DNA from: Neopararhizobium haloflavum
GTDB lineage: Bacteria; Pseudomonadota; Alphaproteobacteria; Rhizobiales; Rhizobiaceae
Direction: 5' to 3'
DNA length: 64,000 bases
Assembly (NCBI RefSeq): GCF_002750855.1
Contig: NZ_NWUC01000006.1
Span: 186,001 to 250,000 of the forward strand
Part shown: piece after piece, positions 38,961 through 48,147 of the stretch
How positions within the stretch are numbered: the first letter of the stretch is position 1
Layout: each line of letters starts with the position of its first letter
Translations under genes and position numbers: made by a program
Notes under the pieces: model-generated
Seen by the model: the letters and a program-made list of their open reading frames with translations, nothing else
What the model was told of the DNA's origin: nothing
Databases searched by the model: none

Positions 38961-39926
38961 TCAGCCGTTCGCGGTGGCGACCGCGTCCATGCTGTGCACT
39001 TCGAGCCGCGGACCGGCCTTCATCAGCTGACCCGGCAGCATATGGCCCACACTGTCTTCTGCCTTCCTGGAAACGGCGATCAGCTGCGCCAGATCGACGC
39101 CGGTCTCGATGCCGCATTCGTCAAGCATGTAGACGAGATCCTCCGTGCAGATGTTGCCGGTCGCCTTGGGCACGAACGGGCAGCCACCGAGGCCACCGAT
39201 GCTCGATTCGAACCGGGTGACGCCTTCCTGAAGACCCGCATAGACGCAGACGAGTCCGACGCCGCGGGTGTTGTGGAAGTGCAGCGCGATGTCGGTCTCC
39301 GGCACCGCATCGGCAAGCGCCCGGCACCGCTCCTGCACGAGGCGGGGTGTCGCCATTCCCGTGGTGTCGCCGAGCGACAGAACCGTGATTCCCATGTCGC
39401 GATAGGCCTTGGCGATGTCGACGACGGATTGCACAGGTACGTCGCCTTCGAATGGGCAGCCGAAGGACGTCGCAATGGCCCCGTAGACATCGATGCCGGC
39501 CTCGGCGCCGATGCGGCAGATATCCTTGAAGCCGTCGAGAGAAGACTGCCGTGTCCGATTGACGTTCTTCAGGTTGTGGCTTTCCGATGCGGACATGAAG
39601 ACGACCATCGCATCGACGCCAGCCTCCACGGCGCGCTCGGCGCCTTTGGTGTTGGGAACGAGAGCGGTCAGGACCGCGCCGCGCGTCCTGTCGATTCCGG
39701 CAAGGACATCGGCGGCGTCCCGCATCTGAGGAACGGCGCGCGGCGACACGAACGACGTGACCTCCAGGTGGCGGATGCCGGCATCGATCAAGCCATTGAC
39801 CAGACCGATCTTTTCGTCCGTGGCGACGAATTTCGGCTCCGACTGCAGACCGTCCCGCGGGCCGACCTCGACGACGCTGACCTTTTGGGGAAGGCCGGCA
39901 AGTGACCTCTGCGCGGTTGTCGACAC
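38961..39926 (-). CDS. HMG-CoA lyase-family enzyme
   Basis: DRE-TIM metallolyase that cleaves 3-hydroxy-3-methylglutaryl-CoA, or a close analogue such as citramalyl-CoA, to acetyl-CoA plus a keto acid. 321 residues; catalytic Arg24-Asp25 in VGPRDGLQ, EVTSFVSPRAVPQM, metal histidines in LHFHNT, and the signature cysteine Cys249 in GLGGCPF with GNICTED. All residues expected of an active HMG-CoA lyase are present. The start is GTG at 39926 with GGAGG nine bases upstream. First gene of the operon with a CoA-transferase and a reductase, divergent from gntR-tctCBA. Confidence 0.9.
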   Translation of the reverse strand: MSTTAQRSLAGLPQKVSVVEVGPRDGLQSEPKFVATDEKIGLVNGLIDAGIRHLEVTSFVSPRAVPQMRDAADVLAGIDRTRGAVLTALVPNTKGAERAVEAGVDAMVVFMSASESHNLKNVNRTRQSSLDGFKDICRIGAEAGIDVYGAIATSFGCPFEGDVPVQSVVDIAKAYRDMGITVLSLGDTTGMATPRLVQERCRALADAVPETDIALHFHNTRGVGLVCVYAGLQEGVTRFESSIGGLGGCPFVPKATGNICTEDLVYMLDECGIETGVDLAQLIAVSRKAEDSVGHMLPGQLMKAGPRLEVHSMDAVATANG

Positions 39927-39949
39927 GAAGCGTTTCCTCCCGATTGCAC

Positions 39950-39972
39950 TGGTAGACCAAAATGGTATACCG
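39950..39972. promoter_or_regulatory. Paired GntR operator candidates
   Basis: TGGTAGACCA (39950-39959) and TGGTATACCG (39963-39972) lie with centres 13 bases apart in the 64-base gap between the lyase-like gene and gntR. TGGT-N2-ACCA palindromes are typical of FadR-subfamily GntR regulators, and the position allows control of both divergent operons. Confidence 0.65.
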
Positions 39973-39990
39973 TGCGTCCTCGGAGGGTCA

Positions 39991-40710
39991 ATGGTGAACT
40001 TGGCGGCACGTGATGTATCGGGTGGAGAGGAAGGCGTCGTAAGCCTCGGCGACCGCGTCCTGCATCGCATGAGAGCCGATATCCTGACGCTCAAGCTGGC
40101 TCCGGGAGAAGTGATATCCGAGCGCAGCCTTGAGGCTGCTTATGGCGCGTCGCGAACGCCGATCCGCCAGGCTTTGATGGCGCTTATCCGGGAAGGGCTG
40201 GTGGCAAAGTCCGATCGCGCCTACGCAGTCGCCCCGCTCGATCTCGCGCAACTCGAGGAAATCTTCGAATACCGTGAGATCGTCGAGGATTCGGCGATCC
40301 GGCTCGCCTGTGAACGTGCCACCCCTGAAGCGCTCGATCGCCTTCAGGAAACGGTTGACCGGGGCCTGGCCAACTTTACGCCGAACACCTGGTTCGAGGT
40401 CGGTCTCGACGTCCATGTGCAGCTTGCAGCACTGTCGGGCAATCGTTTCCTGGCGGACGCCGTTCAGGATGCGGTGAACCGTACGCTGCGTACACGCTGG
40501 CTGGTGGCCAGCTCGCCCGACCTCAGGGCCGTGGCGCACCGTGAGCACTGCGAGATCCTGAACCTCGTGCGCGCCCGCGACGCCGAAAATGCCGCGGCGG
40601 CGGTGCGACGGCACGGCCGGGATGTGAGGATCCAGATCCTGGAGGCCATCGCCGCGATCCGGCACCTGGTCGGCAATCGCGGCATCGTTGGCGATGGAGG
40701 AAGTGCATAG
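39991..40710 (+). CDS. GntR-family regulator, FadR/FCD subfamily
   Basis: 239 residues: N-terminal winged helix (LAPGEVISERSLEAAYGASRTPIRQALMALIREGLV) and an all-helical FCD ligand domain with metal-type residues (EYREIVEDSAIRLAC, DVHVQLAALSGN, REHCEIL). FCD regulators sense carboxylates and usually repress adjacent catabolic genes. The start is ATG 39991 or GTG 39994, both just after CGGAGGG. It is divergent from the lyase/CoA-transferase/reductase operon and 73 bases upstream of tctC. Confidence 0.9.
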   Translation: MVNLAARDVSGGEEGVVSLGDRVLHRMRADILTLKLAPGEVISERSLEAAYGASRTPIRQALMALIREGLVAKSDRAYAVAPLDLAQLEEIFEYREIVEDSAIRLACERATPEALDRLQETVDRGLANFTPNTWFEVGLDVHVQLAALSGNRFLADAVQDAVNRTLRTRWLVASSPDLRAVAHREHCEILNLVRARDAENAAAAVRRHGRDVRIQILEAIAAIRHLVGNRGIVGDGGSA

Positions 40711-40783
40711 AATTCAGCCGGCCAAGGGTTGGCCGGTTGCTCAATGGTCCGCGCAATTGCGGGCGCTATCAGGGAGGAAGAGA

Positions 40784-41752
40784 ATGTCGTTAGGGTCCAG
40801 AATCATCGGTGCGAGCATCATCGCATCGTCCTTGTTCGCACTGCCGGCTTTCGCCGAGGAATGCATCGCGCCGGCCGACCCGGGCGGCGGCTGGGACTTC
40901 ACCTGCCGCACAGCCGGCAAGCTTCTCTATGATCTTCAGCTGGTTGATGAGCCGGTTCAGGTCACCAACATGCCGGGCGGTGTCGGTGCGGTGGCATGGG
41001 CCAACGTTGCCTCGCGTCGCGCCGACGATGCATCGTTGATCGTCGCCACCTCGACCGTCGGCATCACCGAGATCGCCCAGGGGCGCTATCCGAGCGATGC
41101 GAGCGCCATGCGCTGGATCGGCATGCTCGGAACGGATGTCGGCGTCGTCGTCGTGCCCGCGGATTCTGAGTACGAAACGCTCGACCAGCTCGTCGAGCAG
41201 TTGAATCAGGATCCCGCGTCCATCGCGGCGGCGGGCTCTTCGGGTGCCGGCGGCTGGGACCACATCCGCCTGCTCATGCTGGCAGAGGCCGGCGGTCTCT
41301 CCTCCGAAGAATACCAGCAGATCCGCTGGGTTCAATTCGACGGCGGCAGCCCTGCGGTAACGCAGATGCTCGGTGGCCAGGTCGACGTCGTCACCACCGA
41401 CCTCGGCGAAATCGCCGGCTTCGTGGAATCGGGCGATATCCGCATCCTCGCGGCCATGTCGGACGAGCCGATCCCTGCGTTCCCCGATGCGCCGACCGCC
41501 ATCGACCAGGGCTATGAGGTGACTGGATACAACTGGCGGGGCTTCTACACGGGCGGTGATGTGTCCGACGAAGCCTACGATGAATGGGTCGCAACGCTCG
41601 AAGAGCTTTACAACACCGACGAGTGGAAGGAAGCAGCCGAATCGAGCGGTCTGATTCCCGTCTGGCGCGGCGGTGAAGAGTTCGAGACGTATGTCAACGA
41701 GCAGGCCGAGCAGATGGCGGAGATTTCCCGTCAGATCGGTGTGATCGAGTGA
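40784..41752 (+). CDS. tctC: Tripartite tricarboxylate transporter substrate-binding protein
   Basis: Periplasmic carboxylate-binding component (Bug family). 322 residues with a Sec signal peptide cleaved after AFA (residue 24). The mature start ECIAPADPGGGWDFTCR replaces the usual PFPPGG loop, and NMPGGVGAVAWANV and AGSSGAGGWDHIR form carboxylate-binding loops. An unusual pair of cysteines (ECIAP..FTCR) could form a disulphide. ATG at 40784 follows AGGGAGGAAGAGA. The 4-base overlap with tctB shows one operon. Ligand unknown; context suggests a branched dicarboxylate or hydroxy acid. Confidence 0.92.
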   Translation: MSLGSRIIGASIIASSLFALPAFAEECIAPADPGGGWDFTCRTAGKLLYDLQLVDEPVQVTNMPGGVGAVAWANVASRRADDASLIVATSTVGITEIAQGRYPSDASAMRWIGMLGTDVGVVVVPADSEYETLDQLVEQLNQDPASIAAAGSSGAGGWDHIRLLMLAEAGGLSSEEYQQIRWVQFDGGSPAVTQMLGGQVDVVTTDLGEIAGFVESGDIRILAAMSDEPIPAFPDAPTAIDQGYEVTGYNWRGFYTGGDVSDEAYDEWVATLEELYNTDEWKEAAESSGLIPVWRGGEEFETYVNEQAEQMAEISRQIGVIE

Positions 41753-42180
41753 CAGACCGCATCGTCGGCTGCATTCTGCTGGCGATCGCCATTGCCTATG
41801 GCATCACCGCAGGCGACTACGAGGCCCGCTTTGGCGATCCCCTCGGCCCTGCGGCGCTGCCCATGATGCTGGCGGTCCCGGCGGCATTGCTGTCACTCGC
41901 ACTCATTCTCAAGCCGGATCCCGATCCGGCTTGGGTAACCGGGCGCCCGATGCTGCGTCAGCTCGCCGCCCTCGTTCTGCTGCTTGGCTACGCGCAGTTT
42001 CTGGAAACGCTGGGCTTTCTGCTCGCCACCTTCATTGCCGTCACTTTGCTCGGCAAGCTGCTGCGCAGCACCTGGCTTCTGTCGGCCGCGTCCGGCGCCG
42101 TCATGAGCGTCGTGCTCTTCGTGTTGTTCGACCAACTGCTTGGCCTGCCGCTGCCTCTCCTGCCCGAGTTCATGGGATAG
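41749..42180 (+). CDS. tctB: Tripartite tricarboxylate transporter small membrane subunit
   Basis: 143 residues with four hydrophobic helices (~3-19, 36-54, 70-100, 108-133), the usual TctB topology. Low sequence conservation is normal for TctB; the assignment rests on size, topology and position between tctC and tctA. GTG start overlapping tctC by four bases; three bases separate it from tctA. Confidence 0.9.
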   Translation: MTDRIVGCILLAIAIAYGITAGDYEARFGDPLGPAALPMMLAVPAALLSLALILKPDPDPAWVTGRPMLRQLAALVLLLGYAQFLETLGFLLATFIAVTLLGKLLRSTWLLSAASGAVMSVVLFVLFDQLLGLPLPLLPEFMG

Positions 42181-42183
42181 ATC

Positions 42184-43698
42184 ATGGATATCCTCTCTCT
42201 CCTCGGTCAGGGCTTCGCCGTGGCCCTGACGCCCACCAATCTGGCACTGGCCATGTTCGGCTGCTTCATCGGCACGATGATCGGCGCCCTGCCAGGTATC
42301 GGCCCGGTCAATGGCGTTGCCATTCTCATTCCAGTCGCCTTCTCGCTGGGCCTTGAGCCGGTCTCGGCGCTGATCATGCTCTCATGCATCTATTACGGCT
42401 GCATGTACGGTGGGCGCATTTCATCCATCATGCTCAACATCCCCGGCGACGAACCGGCGATCATGACGACCCTCGACGGCTATCCCATGGCGAAGGCCGG
42501 CAAGGCGTCGCAGGCGCTCGCGATCTCGGCGCTTGCCTCCTTCGTCGGCGCGACATTCGCGACGATCGGCCTGACGCTTTTCGCCCCGATGCTGGCCAAG
42601 GCCGCCATCTATTTTGGCCCGGCGGACTATTTCGCGCTCTACGTCATGGCCTTCGCCACGATCGGCGGGGTGACCGGAGCCAACCCGTTCAAGACGTTGC
42701 TCGCTGCATTCCTCGGCCTGATGATCGCCTCCGTCGGCCTCGATCCTGCGACGGGCACGGCGCGCTACACATTCGGCTCCTACCATCTCTACGACGGTTT
42801 CGATCCGATCGTTGCGATCGTCGGACTCTTCGCCATCAGCGAGGTCCTCGTCTATCTGGAAGGTGTCCACAAGGATGAGGCCCGGTCCGTACCCCTCGGC
42901 CGGGCGATCCCGAAATTCAGTGAAATCTTCGTGGGTGGCTGGGCCCATGCCCGCGGCTCCGTCATCGGCTTCCTTTGCGGGATCCTTCCGGGCGCCGGCG
43001 CCTCCCTCGGCGCCTTCATGTCCTATATCTTCGAGCGCCGCTGGAGCGACAAGAACGGCACATTCGGCAAGGGCGATCCGAAGGGCATCGTCGCGCCTGA
43101 GGCAGGCAACAACGCGGCCTCCGGTGGCGCGCTCATCCCCATGCTGACACTCGGCGTGCCGGGCAGCGGCACCACAGCCGTCATGCTGGCCCTGCTCATC
43201 TCGCTCAACATCCAGCCTGGCCCGCTGCTTTTCGAGCGCGAGCCGGAGATGGTCTGGGGGCTGATTGCATCACTCTACATCGCCAATGTCGTGTTGTTGG
43301 TCATGAACATCCCGATGGTCGGCATCTTCACGCGCGTGCTCGCAATGCCGCAATGGATATTGATGCCGTTCGTCGTCATGGTGAGCTTCCTCGGCATCTA
43401 TTCGATCAGCCACTCCACCTTCGATCTGTTCGTCATGATCGGCTTCGGCGTTTTGGGCTATGGGCTGCGTAAGCTCGACATCTCGCTCGTGCCAGTGATC
43501 CTGGGCCTGTTGCTCGGCGCCGACATGGAAAACAACCTGCGCCGGGCCCTGTCCATTTCCGGAGGGGATTTCTCCATTCTGCTGGCCAGCCCGATTTCGG
43601 TCCTGCTCTATGTGGTCACCTTTGCCATGCTGATGCTGGCCTTCGGCTTTGCCTATGTCGGTCGCCGCAAGGCCCGGCGAGCGGCTGATGGGCCTTAG
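42184..43698 (+). CDS. tctA: Tripartite tricarboxylate transporter large membrane subunit
   Basis: 504-residue permease with ~11-12 helices that uses an ion gradient to import the TctC-bound carboxylate. The conserved signature is visible: GALPGIGPVNGVAILIP near the N-terminus, YGCMYGGRISSIMLNIPGD and, at mid-protein, GILPGAGASLGAFMSY and TLGVPGSGTTAVML. Last gene of gntR-tctCBA; its end overlaps the convergent membrane-protein gene by four bases. Confidence 0.96.
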   Translation: MDILSLLGQGFAVALTPTNLALAMFGCFIGTMIGALPGIGPVNGVAILIPVAFSLGLEPVSALIMLSCIYYGCMYGGRISSIMLNIPGDEPAIMTTLDGYPMAKAGKASQALAISALASFVGATFATIGLTLFAPMLAKAAIYFGPADYFALYVMAFATIGGVTGANPFKTLLAAFLGLMIASVGLDPATGTARYTFGSYHLYDGFDPIVAIVGLFAISEVLVYLEGVHKDEARSVPLGRAIPKFSEIFVGGWAHARGSVIGFLCGILPGAGASLGAFMSYIFERRWSDKNGTFGKGDPKGIVAPEAGNNAASGGALIPMLTLGVPGSGTTAVMLALLISLNIQPGPLLFEREPEMVWGLIASLYIANVVLLVMNIPMVGIFTRVLAMPQWILMPFVVMVSFLGIYSISHSTFDLFVMIGFGVLGYGLRKLDISLVPVILGLLLGADMENNLRRALSISGGDFSILLASPISVLLYVVTFAMLMLAFGFAYVGRRKARRAADGP

Positions 43699-45266
43699 AG
43701 GAGACAGAGCACATAGGTCTTTATGGCGGCCGTCCGCGCACAATCGGGCAGGGGGTCGCTGGCATCGATAATGACGAGATCGCCCGCTTGGGCGGCTTCA
43801 TGACCGGAGCGCGCCGCGACATCCTCGTGTGACAGCCGCGCGCCGTGCGCCACCGCGAAGTGACGGGCGCCGTGCTGGTCAACGAGCAGATAATCGATCA
43901 GTCTTTGCTGCTCCAGGTCGAGCATGTCGACGTCGCGGTAGACGACGCCGGTCCAGCCGGATTGAAGCAGCCCGTCGAGTGCTTCGCGCTGGCTGGCCAC
44001 ATCGGCGCGCTGGTTCGGCGCGGGCGACTTGGTGCCTGCGTGATAGGCATCGCCGATCTGCAGTCCGGCCGCGACCAGCCCGACAACGACAGCCGGGCGC
44101 CAGTGCCGCGCGAGCGCGCCGAGCCAGAGCGCCGCGATCACGATCGCCACATAAGCCAGCACGCCGCCGAAGCGCCCGACGGCCCGAAAGCTTTCATAAA
44201 GCGGCTGCAATGGGCCGGGAATGGGAAGTTCCAGCCATACCGGACCGGCGACGCGCAGATTGAACGCCATCGCAAAGCCGGCGAGCGCGATCGCGGCGGC
44301 CAGTAGAATGAGGAGGCGTTGCCGCGCGCCAGTTCCTTGCGCCGGGATCAATCTTCCCGGATGGCAGGCCGGCCATGCCAGTCCGACGATCAACGCGAGC
44401 CAGGCGCCCGTGCCGAGATAGACGATCGTGTCGCGCTGCGGGATATCGAGCACGGCATAGGGTTGCGGCGCGATCCCCCAGTTCAGCGACTGAACATAGG
44501 CGGCAAGGTCGAGCGCGAAATGCTTTGCGCCGCCAGTGGGGACATGCGGTTCGCCGAGCGCCCCGATGATGAAAAGCAGCGCCAGCGGGACCGCAATGGC
44601 GATGCTCGCCGCAATCCAGCGTCGCTTGAACAGCAGGCAGAACAGAACGATCGCGATCGCCATCGCCGCCAGATAGGCATGTGACCAGGTTGCGATTGCC
44701 ACAAGGGCAATGAATTCGTGGCGCCTTGAACGTGAGGATGCGTCATCACCGATCGGAACCGCCGTCATAGCCCACAGCACCACCCAGTAGCCCGCTAGCG
44801 CGATGTGCTGAGCACCGATGAGGCGCACCGGCATGATCAGGTTGAAGGTCAAGAGGAACACGCCGAGCCATCGGGTGAAGCGATCGTCGCAAAGGCGCGC
44901 CATCAGCCGGTATGCGAAGGCACTGAACAGCGACACGTTGATCAGGATGAGCCAATGAAACGTCAGCTCGATTCCGGTCAGCGAATAGAGCGCTTTGGCG
45001 CAAAGCGCGAACCACGGCGCGATATCCGAGAAGAACGCGTTGACCGCGCCGAAATGCGGGTTGGCACCGAGCGGCCAGTGCCATCCGTCGCGCACGAACA
45101 CGGAGAAGGCAGCCGCGGCATTGGCATAGTCACCATCGATGACGAGGTGGCCCGCCACGATCTGCGCCGGGCTGCCGATCCAGAGCCATGCGCTTGCAAC
45201 ACCGAGCGCCAGCGCGAGACAATAGGCGACTGGCCCACTGTCCAGGGTGTGTGAGAATCGTGACAT
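43695..45266 (-). CDS. Polytopic membrane protein, GT-C-like, function unknown
   Basis: 523 residues with roughly ten hydrophobic helices and a periplasmic-looking C-terminal domain (~390-523). Residues 40-75 (HLVIDGDYANAAAAF...GWHWPLGANPHFGAVN) resemble the first luminal loop of GT-C glycosyltransferases and the DUF6311 family, which would act on lipid-linked sugars, but I cannot identify the DxD-type catalytic acid with confidence. Two C-terminal cysteines (DCARTAA, VLCLL). It stands alone, convergent with tctA, and 79 bases downstream of the TPR gene. Confidence 0.6.
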   Translation of the reverse strand: MSRFSHTLDSGPVAYCLALALGVASAWLWIGSPAQIVAGHLVIDGDYANAAAAFSVFVRDGWHWPLGANPHFGAVNAFFSDIAPWFALCAKALYSLTGIELTFHWLILINVSLFSAFAYRLMARLCDDRFTRWLGVFLLTFNLIMPVRLIGAQHIALAGYWVVLWAMTAVPIGDDASSRSRRHEFIALVAIATWSHAYLAAMAIAIVLFCLLFKRRWIAASIAIAVPLALLFIIGALGEPHVPTGGAKHFALDLAAYVQSLNWGIAPQPYAVLDIPQRDTIVYLGTGAWLALIVGLAWPACHPGRLIPAQGTGARQRLLILLAAAIALAGFAMAFNLRVAGPVWLELPIPGPLQPLYESFRAVGRFGGVLAYVAIVIAALWLGALARHWRPAVVVGLVAAGLQIGDAYHAGTKSPAPNQRADVASQREALDGLLQSGWTGVVYRDVDMLDLEQQRLIDYLLVDQHGARHFAVAHGARLSHEDVAARSGHEAAQAGDLVIIDASDPLPDCARTAAIKTYVLCLL

Positions 45267-45345
45267 GAGGGATTAACGTGCCGGTCTCGTCCAGGTTTCG
45301 GCCGATCCATAAGCCGGGAGAAGACTGCGGGAAACCCTCTGGCCC

Positions 45346-46158
45346 TCAGTTCGTGGCGCCGGCGTCGTCTTTTGACAATTGGCTCCATGCGTTCTGCTGA
45401 GACAGCATCGTGCGCAGATAGTCGACATTGGCGCTGGCCTCGGCCGGGTCGAGTTCCGCGCCCGCGATCCGCTCGGCTTCCTCGAAACGGCCCTGCAGGC
45501 CAACGACGAGGGCGAGGTTCTGGCGCATCCGGCTATCGGCCTCGGGTTGTTCGACGGCCGAGCGCATGTGGGTCTCCGCCGATTTCAGGTCGCCTTGCAG
45601 AAGATAGGACATGCCGAGATTGGAAAGGACGGAGGGCTCGTTGGGCTTTATGTCGAGCGCCTTTCGGTAGAGCGCCCGCGCTTCCTCGGGCTGTTCCATC
45701 TGATCGAGAATCGCGCCTTCAGCCGAGAGCAGCGCCCAGTCGGGGCGGTCAGGCGTCTGCGCGCGGCGGATCGTGTCGAGGCCCTGCTGCAACTCCCCAG
45801 CGGCCGCCTGCGCCTTGCCATAGGCGGCAAGCACGTCATGGTCGCGCGGGTGGTGGATCGCCATCTGCCGCATGACGGCGAGGGCCTGATCATGGTCGCC
45901 GGACATTCGGAGAATGCTGGCGTAGCTCATGCCGATCGATTTGTCGTCGGGCCGGCTCTCATAGGCAGCGCCCACACGTCGTGATGCTGCCTCGATTTCC
46001 GAAAAGCTCATGCTCGCGACCGGCTTGCGATCTTCGGGAATGGAGCCCGTGGTGATCTGACTGGTATTGGCGCAGGCGCTCAACGTGGCGCTGATCGCAA
46101 GCGCGATAATCATATGGCTGACCGTATGGACCATGCGTTTTCTGCAAAATGCGATCAT
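45346..46158 (-). CDS. TPR lipoprotein, TadD-like
   Basis: 270 residues. A lipoprotein signal with lipobox LSAC (Cys28) is followed by ~4-5 TPR repeats (residues ~75-240; ALYRKALDIKPNEPSVLSNLGMSYLLQGDLKSAE spans a typical pair). TadD-like TPR lipoproteins assist Flp pilus assembly, but no other tad gene is in the window, so the role is open. In-frame ATGs at 46134 and 46113 are possible alternatives to 46158. Confidence 0.75.
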   Translation of the reverse strand: MIAFCRKRMVHTVSHMIIALAISATLSACANTSQITTGSIPEDRKPVASMSFSEIEAASRRVGAAYESRPDDKSIGMSYASILRMSGDHDQALAVMRQMAIHHPRDHDVLAAYGKAQAAAGELQQGLDTIRRAQTPDRPDWALLSAEGAILDQMEQPEEARALYRKALDIKPNEPSVLSNLGMSYLLQGDLKSAETHMRSAVEQPEADSRMRQNLALVVGLQGRFEEAERIAGAELDPAEASANVDYLRTMLSQQNAWSQLSKDDAGATN

Positions 46159-46322
46159 GAGATCCCGACCCTTGGCGCGTTGCGACGAAAGGTGATGCGC
46201 GCCGCCGCGTGCCGGCCATGGCGCATTGCCCCGTCTTCGACTGAAAGGAATAATCTGTTAACCCTAATGCTTCGTTAATTCGGCGGCTCGGCCGCTTTCC
46301 ATCCGACCAAGGACGATCTTTC

Positions 46323-47720
46323 GTGACCTTTCCTTTTGACCGCACCCCAGTTTTCGCAACCGATCCCGGAGAGACGCTTCCTGCGTGGCTCATCGGCCCT
46401 GACGACATGAACCGCCTCCCGCCGAACGTTGCGTCTTGGGCGAAGGCGTCGGGCTTTGCCGCACGCAGTGGTGAAACGCTTATCGTCCCGGACGGGGAAG
46501 GCCGGTTGGCGGGGGCCGTCCTGGGTCTGGGCGGCAAGGTGAGGGACCCGTTTGCCGCCGGAAAGCTTGCCAAGAATTTGCCCTCGGGCAACTGGCGGCT
46601 GGAAACCTTCGATACCGACGCCGAGGCAGCGGCGCTTGGCTATGGTCTCGGAAGCTATCGGTTCTCCCGCTACAAGAGCGCGAACCACAATGGAGAGAAC
46701 GAAAGGCCGCTGCCACGCATGGCGCTGCCCGGCGGCAGTGACCGTGCGCGGATGGAGCGTCTGCTGGCCGGCAGCTTTCTCGCCCGCGACCTGATCAACA
46801 CACCGACCAACGACATGGGGCCCGAGGAGCTCGATGCGGCGTTCCGCGCGCTCGGACAACGTTTCGGGGCAGACGTCACCGTCATATCGGGCGATGCATT
46901 GCTGGAGCGCAATTTTCCGATGATCCATGCGGTCGGTCGCGCCGGCGCGCAGGCTCCCCGGTTGCTCGACCTCAGCTGGGGTCGCGCCGACGCGCCCAAG
47001 GTCACGCTTGTCGGCAAGGGCGTGTGCTTCGATACAGGTGGTCTGGATATCAAGCCCGCCGCCGGCATGCTCCTTATGAAGAAGGATATGGGCGGCGCGG
47101 CCAACGTCATGGGTCTTGCCATGATGATCATGGACAGCGGTATGGACGTGCGCTTGCGGGTCCTTGTGCCGGCCGTCGAGAACGCAATCGCCGGCAATGC
47201 ATTTCGGCCGAGCGATATCCTGACGAGCCGCAAGGGCCTGACGGTCGAGATCGGCAATACCGATGCGGAAGGGCGCCTCGTGCTGGCCGACGCGCTGGCA
47301 CTGGCCGATGAAGAATCGCCTGACTTACTGGTCGACATGGCAACGCTGACCGGCGCTGCGCGCGTCGCACTCGGCCCCGATCTGCCCCCGTTCTATACCG
47401 ACGACGAGGCGTTGGCCGCCGAAATCGCCGAGGCCTCCGCGTCGACGCACGACCCGCTGTGGCGTCTGCCCCTCTATCCAGCCTACGATGCCGATCTCTC
47501 CAGTAAGGTGGCTGATCTCAACAACGCGCCCGGCGGCGGGTTCGCCGGTTCGATCACCGCAGCGCTTTTCCTGCGCCGTTTCATCAAACAGGCGAAAAGC
47601 TGGGCCCATTTCGACATTTATGGCTGGAATCCGAAAGACAAGCCGCAGTCGCCGGTCGGCGGCGAGGCACAGGGCATTCGCGCCCTCTACGAGCTGTTGG
47701 AGGCGCGCTACGCCGCGTAA
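46323..47720 (+). CDS. Leucyl aminopeptidase family (M17) metallopeptidase
   Basis: Cytosolic di-metal aminopeptidase of 465 residues. The C-terminal catalytic domain is canonical: GKGVCFDTGGLDIKPA, MKKDMGGAANVMG, and the M17 signature NTDAEGRLVLADAL, with the active-site lysines in both first motifs. The N-terminal ~150 residues are the shorter domain of the PepA-related alphaproteobacterial branch. GTG start at 46323. Followed by a MarR-like gene and an NlpC/P60 gene on the same strand, so a peptide or peptidoglycan-turnover role is plausible. Confidence 0.93.
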   Translation: MTFPFDRTPVFATDPGETLPAWLIGPDDMNRLPPNVASWAKASGFAARSGETLIVPDGEGRLAGAVLGLGGKVRDPFAAGKLAKNLPSGNWRLETFDTDAEAAALGYGLGSYRFSRYKSANHNGENERPLPRMALPGGSDRARMERLLAGSFLARDLINTPTNDMGPEELDAAFRALGQRFGADVTVISGDALLERNFPMIHAVGRAGAQAPRLLDLSWGRADAPKVTLVGKGVCFDTGGLDIKPAAGMLLMKKDMGGAANVMGLAMMIMDSGMDVRLRVLVPAVENAIAGNAFRPSDILTSRKGLTVEIGNTDAEGRLVLADALALADEESPDLLVDMATLTGAARVALGPDLPPFYTDDEALAAEIAEASASTHDPLWRLPLYPAYDADLSSKVADLNNAPGGGFAGSITAALFLRRFIKQAKSWAHFDIYGWNPKDKPQSPVGGEAQGIRALYELLEARYAA

Positions 47721-47792
47721 ACAGCTTTCGCTCCCGTCACATTCGGCCTAAAACGATACGGACCCGAAACAAGGGCTGATCGAAAAGGCGGG

Positions 47793-48140
47793 ATGATGGC
47801 CATCGAACTGCGACCTGCGATCGCGCTCGACCTCTGGCACGAGGCAACGCTCGCTTTGGTGCGACTGGAAGGGCACGATCTGTCGTTGCGCCAGATGGCG
47901 ATCCTGCTGCATGTTTATCTCGTGCCGCCACCCCACACGGTGCGCGGCCTTGCAGCAACGCTTTGCGTCACCAAACCGGTGATTACCCGGGCGCTGGACA
48001 CGCTGGGCGAGATGGGATTTGTCACCCGCGTGCGTGACCCCGTCGACGGGCGCAACGTGATCATCAAACGCACGGTCGAAGGCGCGCTTCACGCCGAGCG
48101 CATTGGCGACCTGATCGTGGCTGTGGGAAAACGGATCTAG
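47793..48140 (+). CDS. MarR-like winged-helix protein
   Basis: 115 residues with a single winged helix: LSLRQMAILLHVYL, then HTVRGLAATLCVTKPVITRALDTLGEMGFVTR, then a wing with RDPVDGRNVII. Short for MarR (usually ~140) because the dimerisation helices are trimmed. It lies seven bases before the NlpC/P60 gene and is likely co-transcribed. ATG at 47793 or 47796. Confidence 0.82.
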   Translation: MMAIELRPAIALDLWHEATLALVRLEGHDLSLRQMAILLHVYLVPPPHTVRGLAATLCVTKPVITRALDTLGEMGFVTRVRDPVDGRNVIIKRTVEGALHAERIGDLIVAVGKRI

Positions 48141-48147
48141 GAAAACC

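Noticed and set aside
38959-39117. Longer N-terminus for the CoA-transferase
   Set aside because: Lies within the lyase-like gene; arginine-rich and non-homologous. GTG at 38958 gives the family length.
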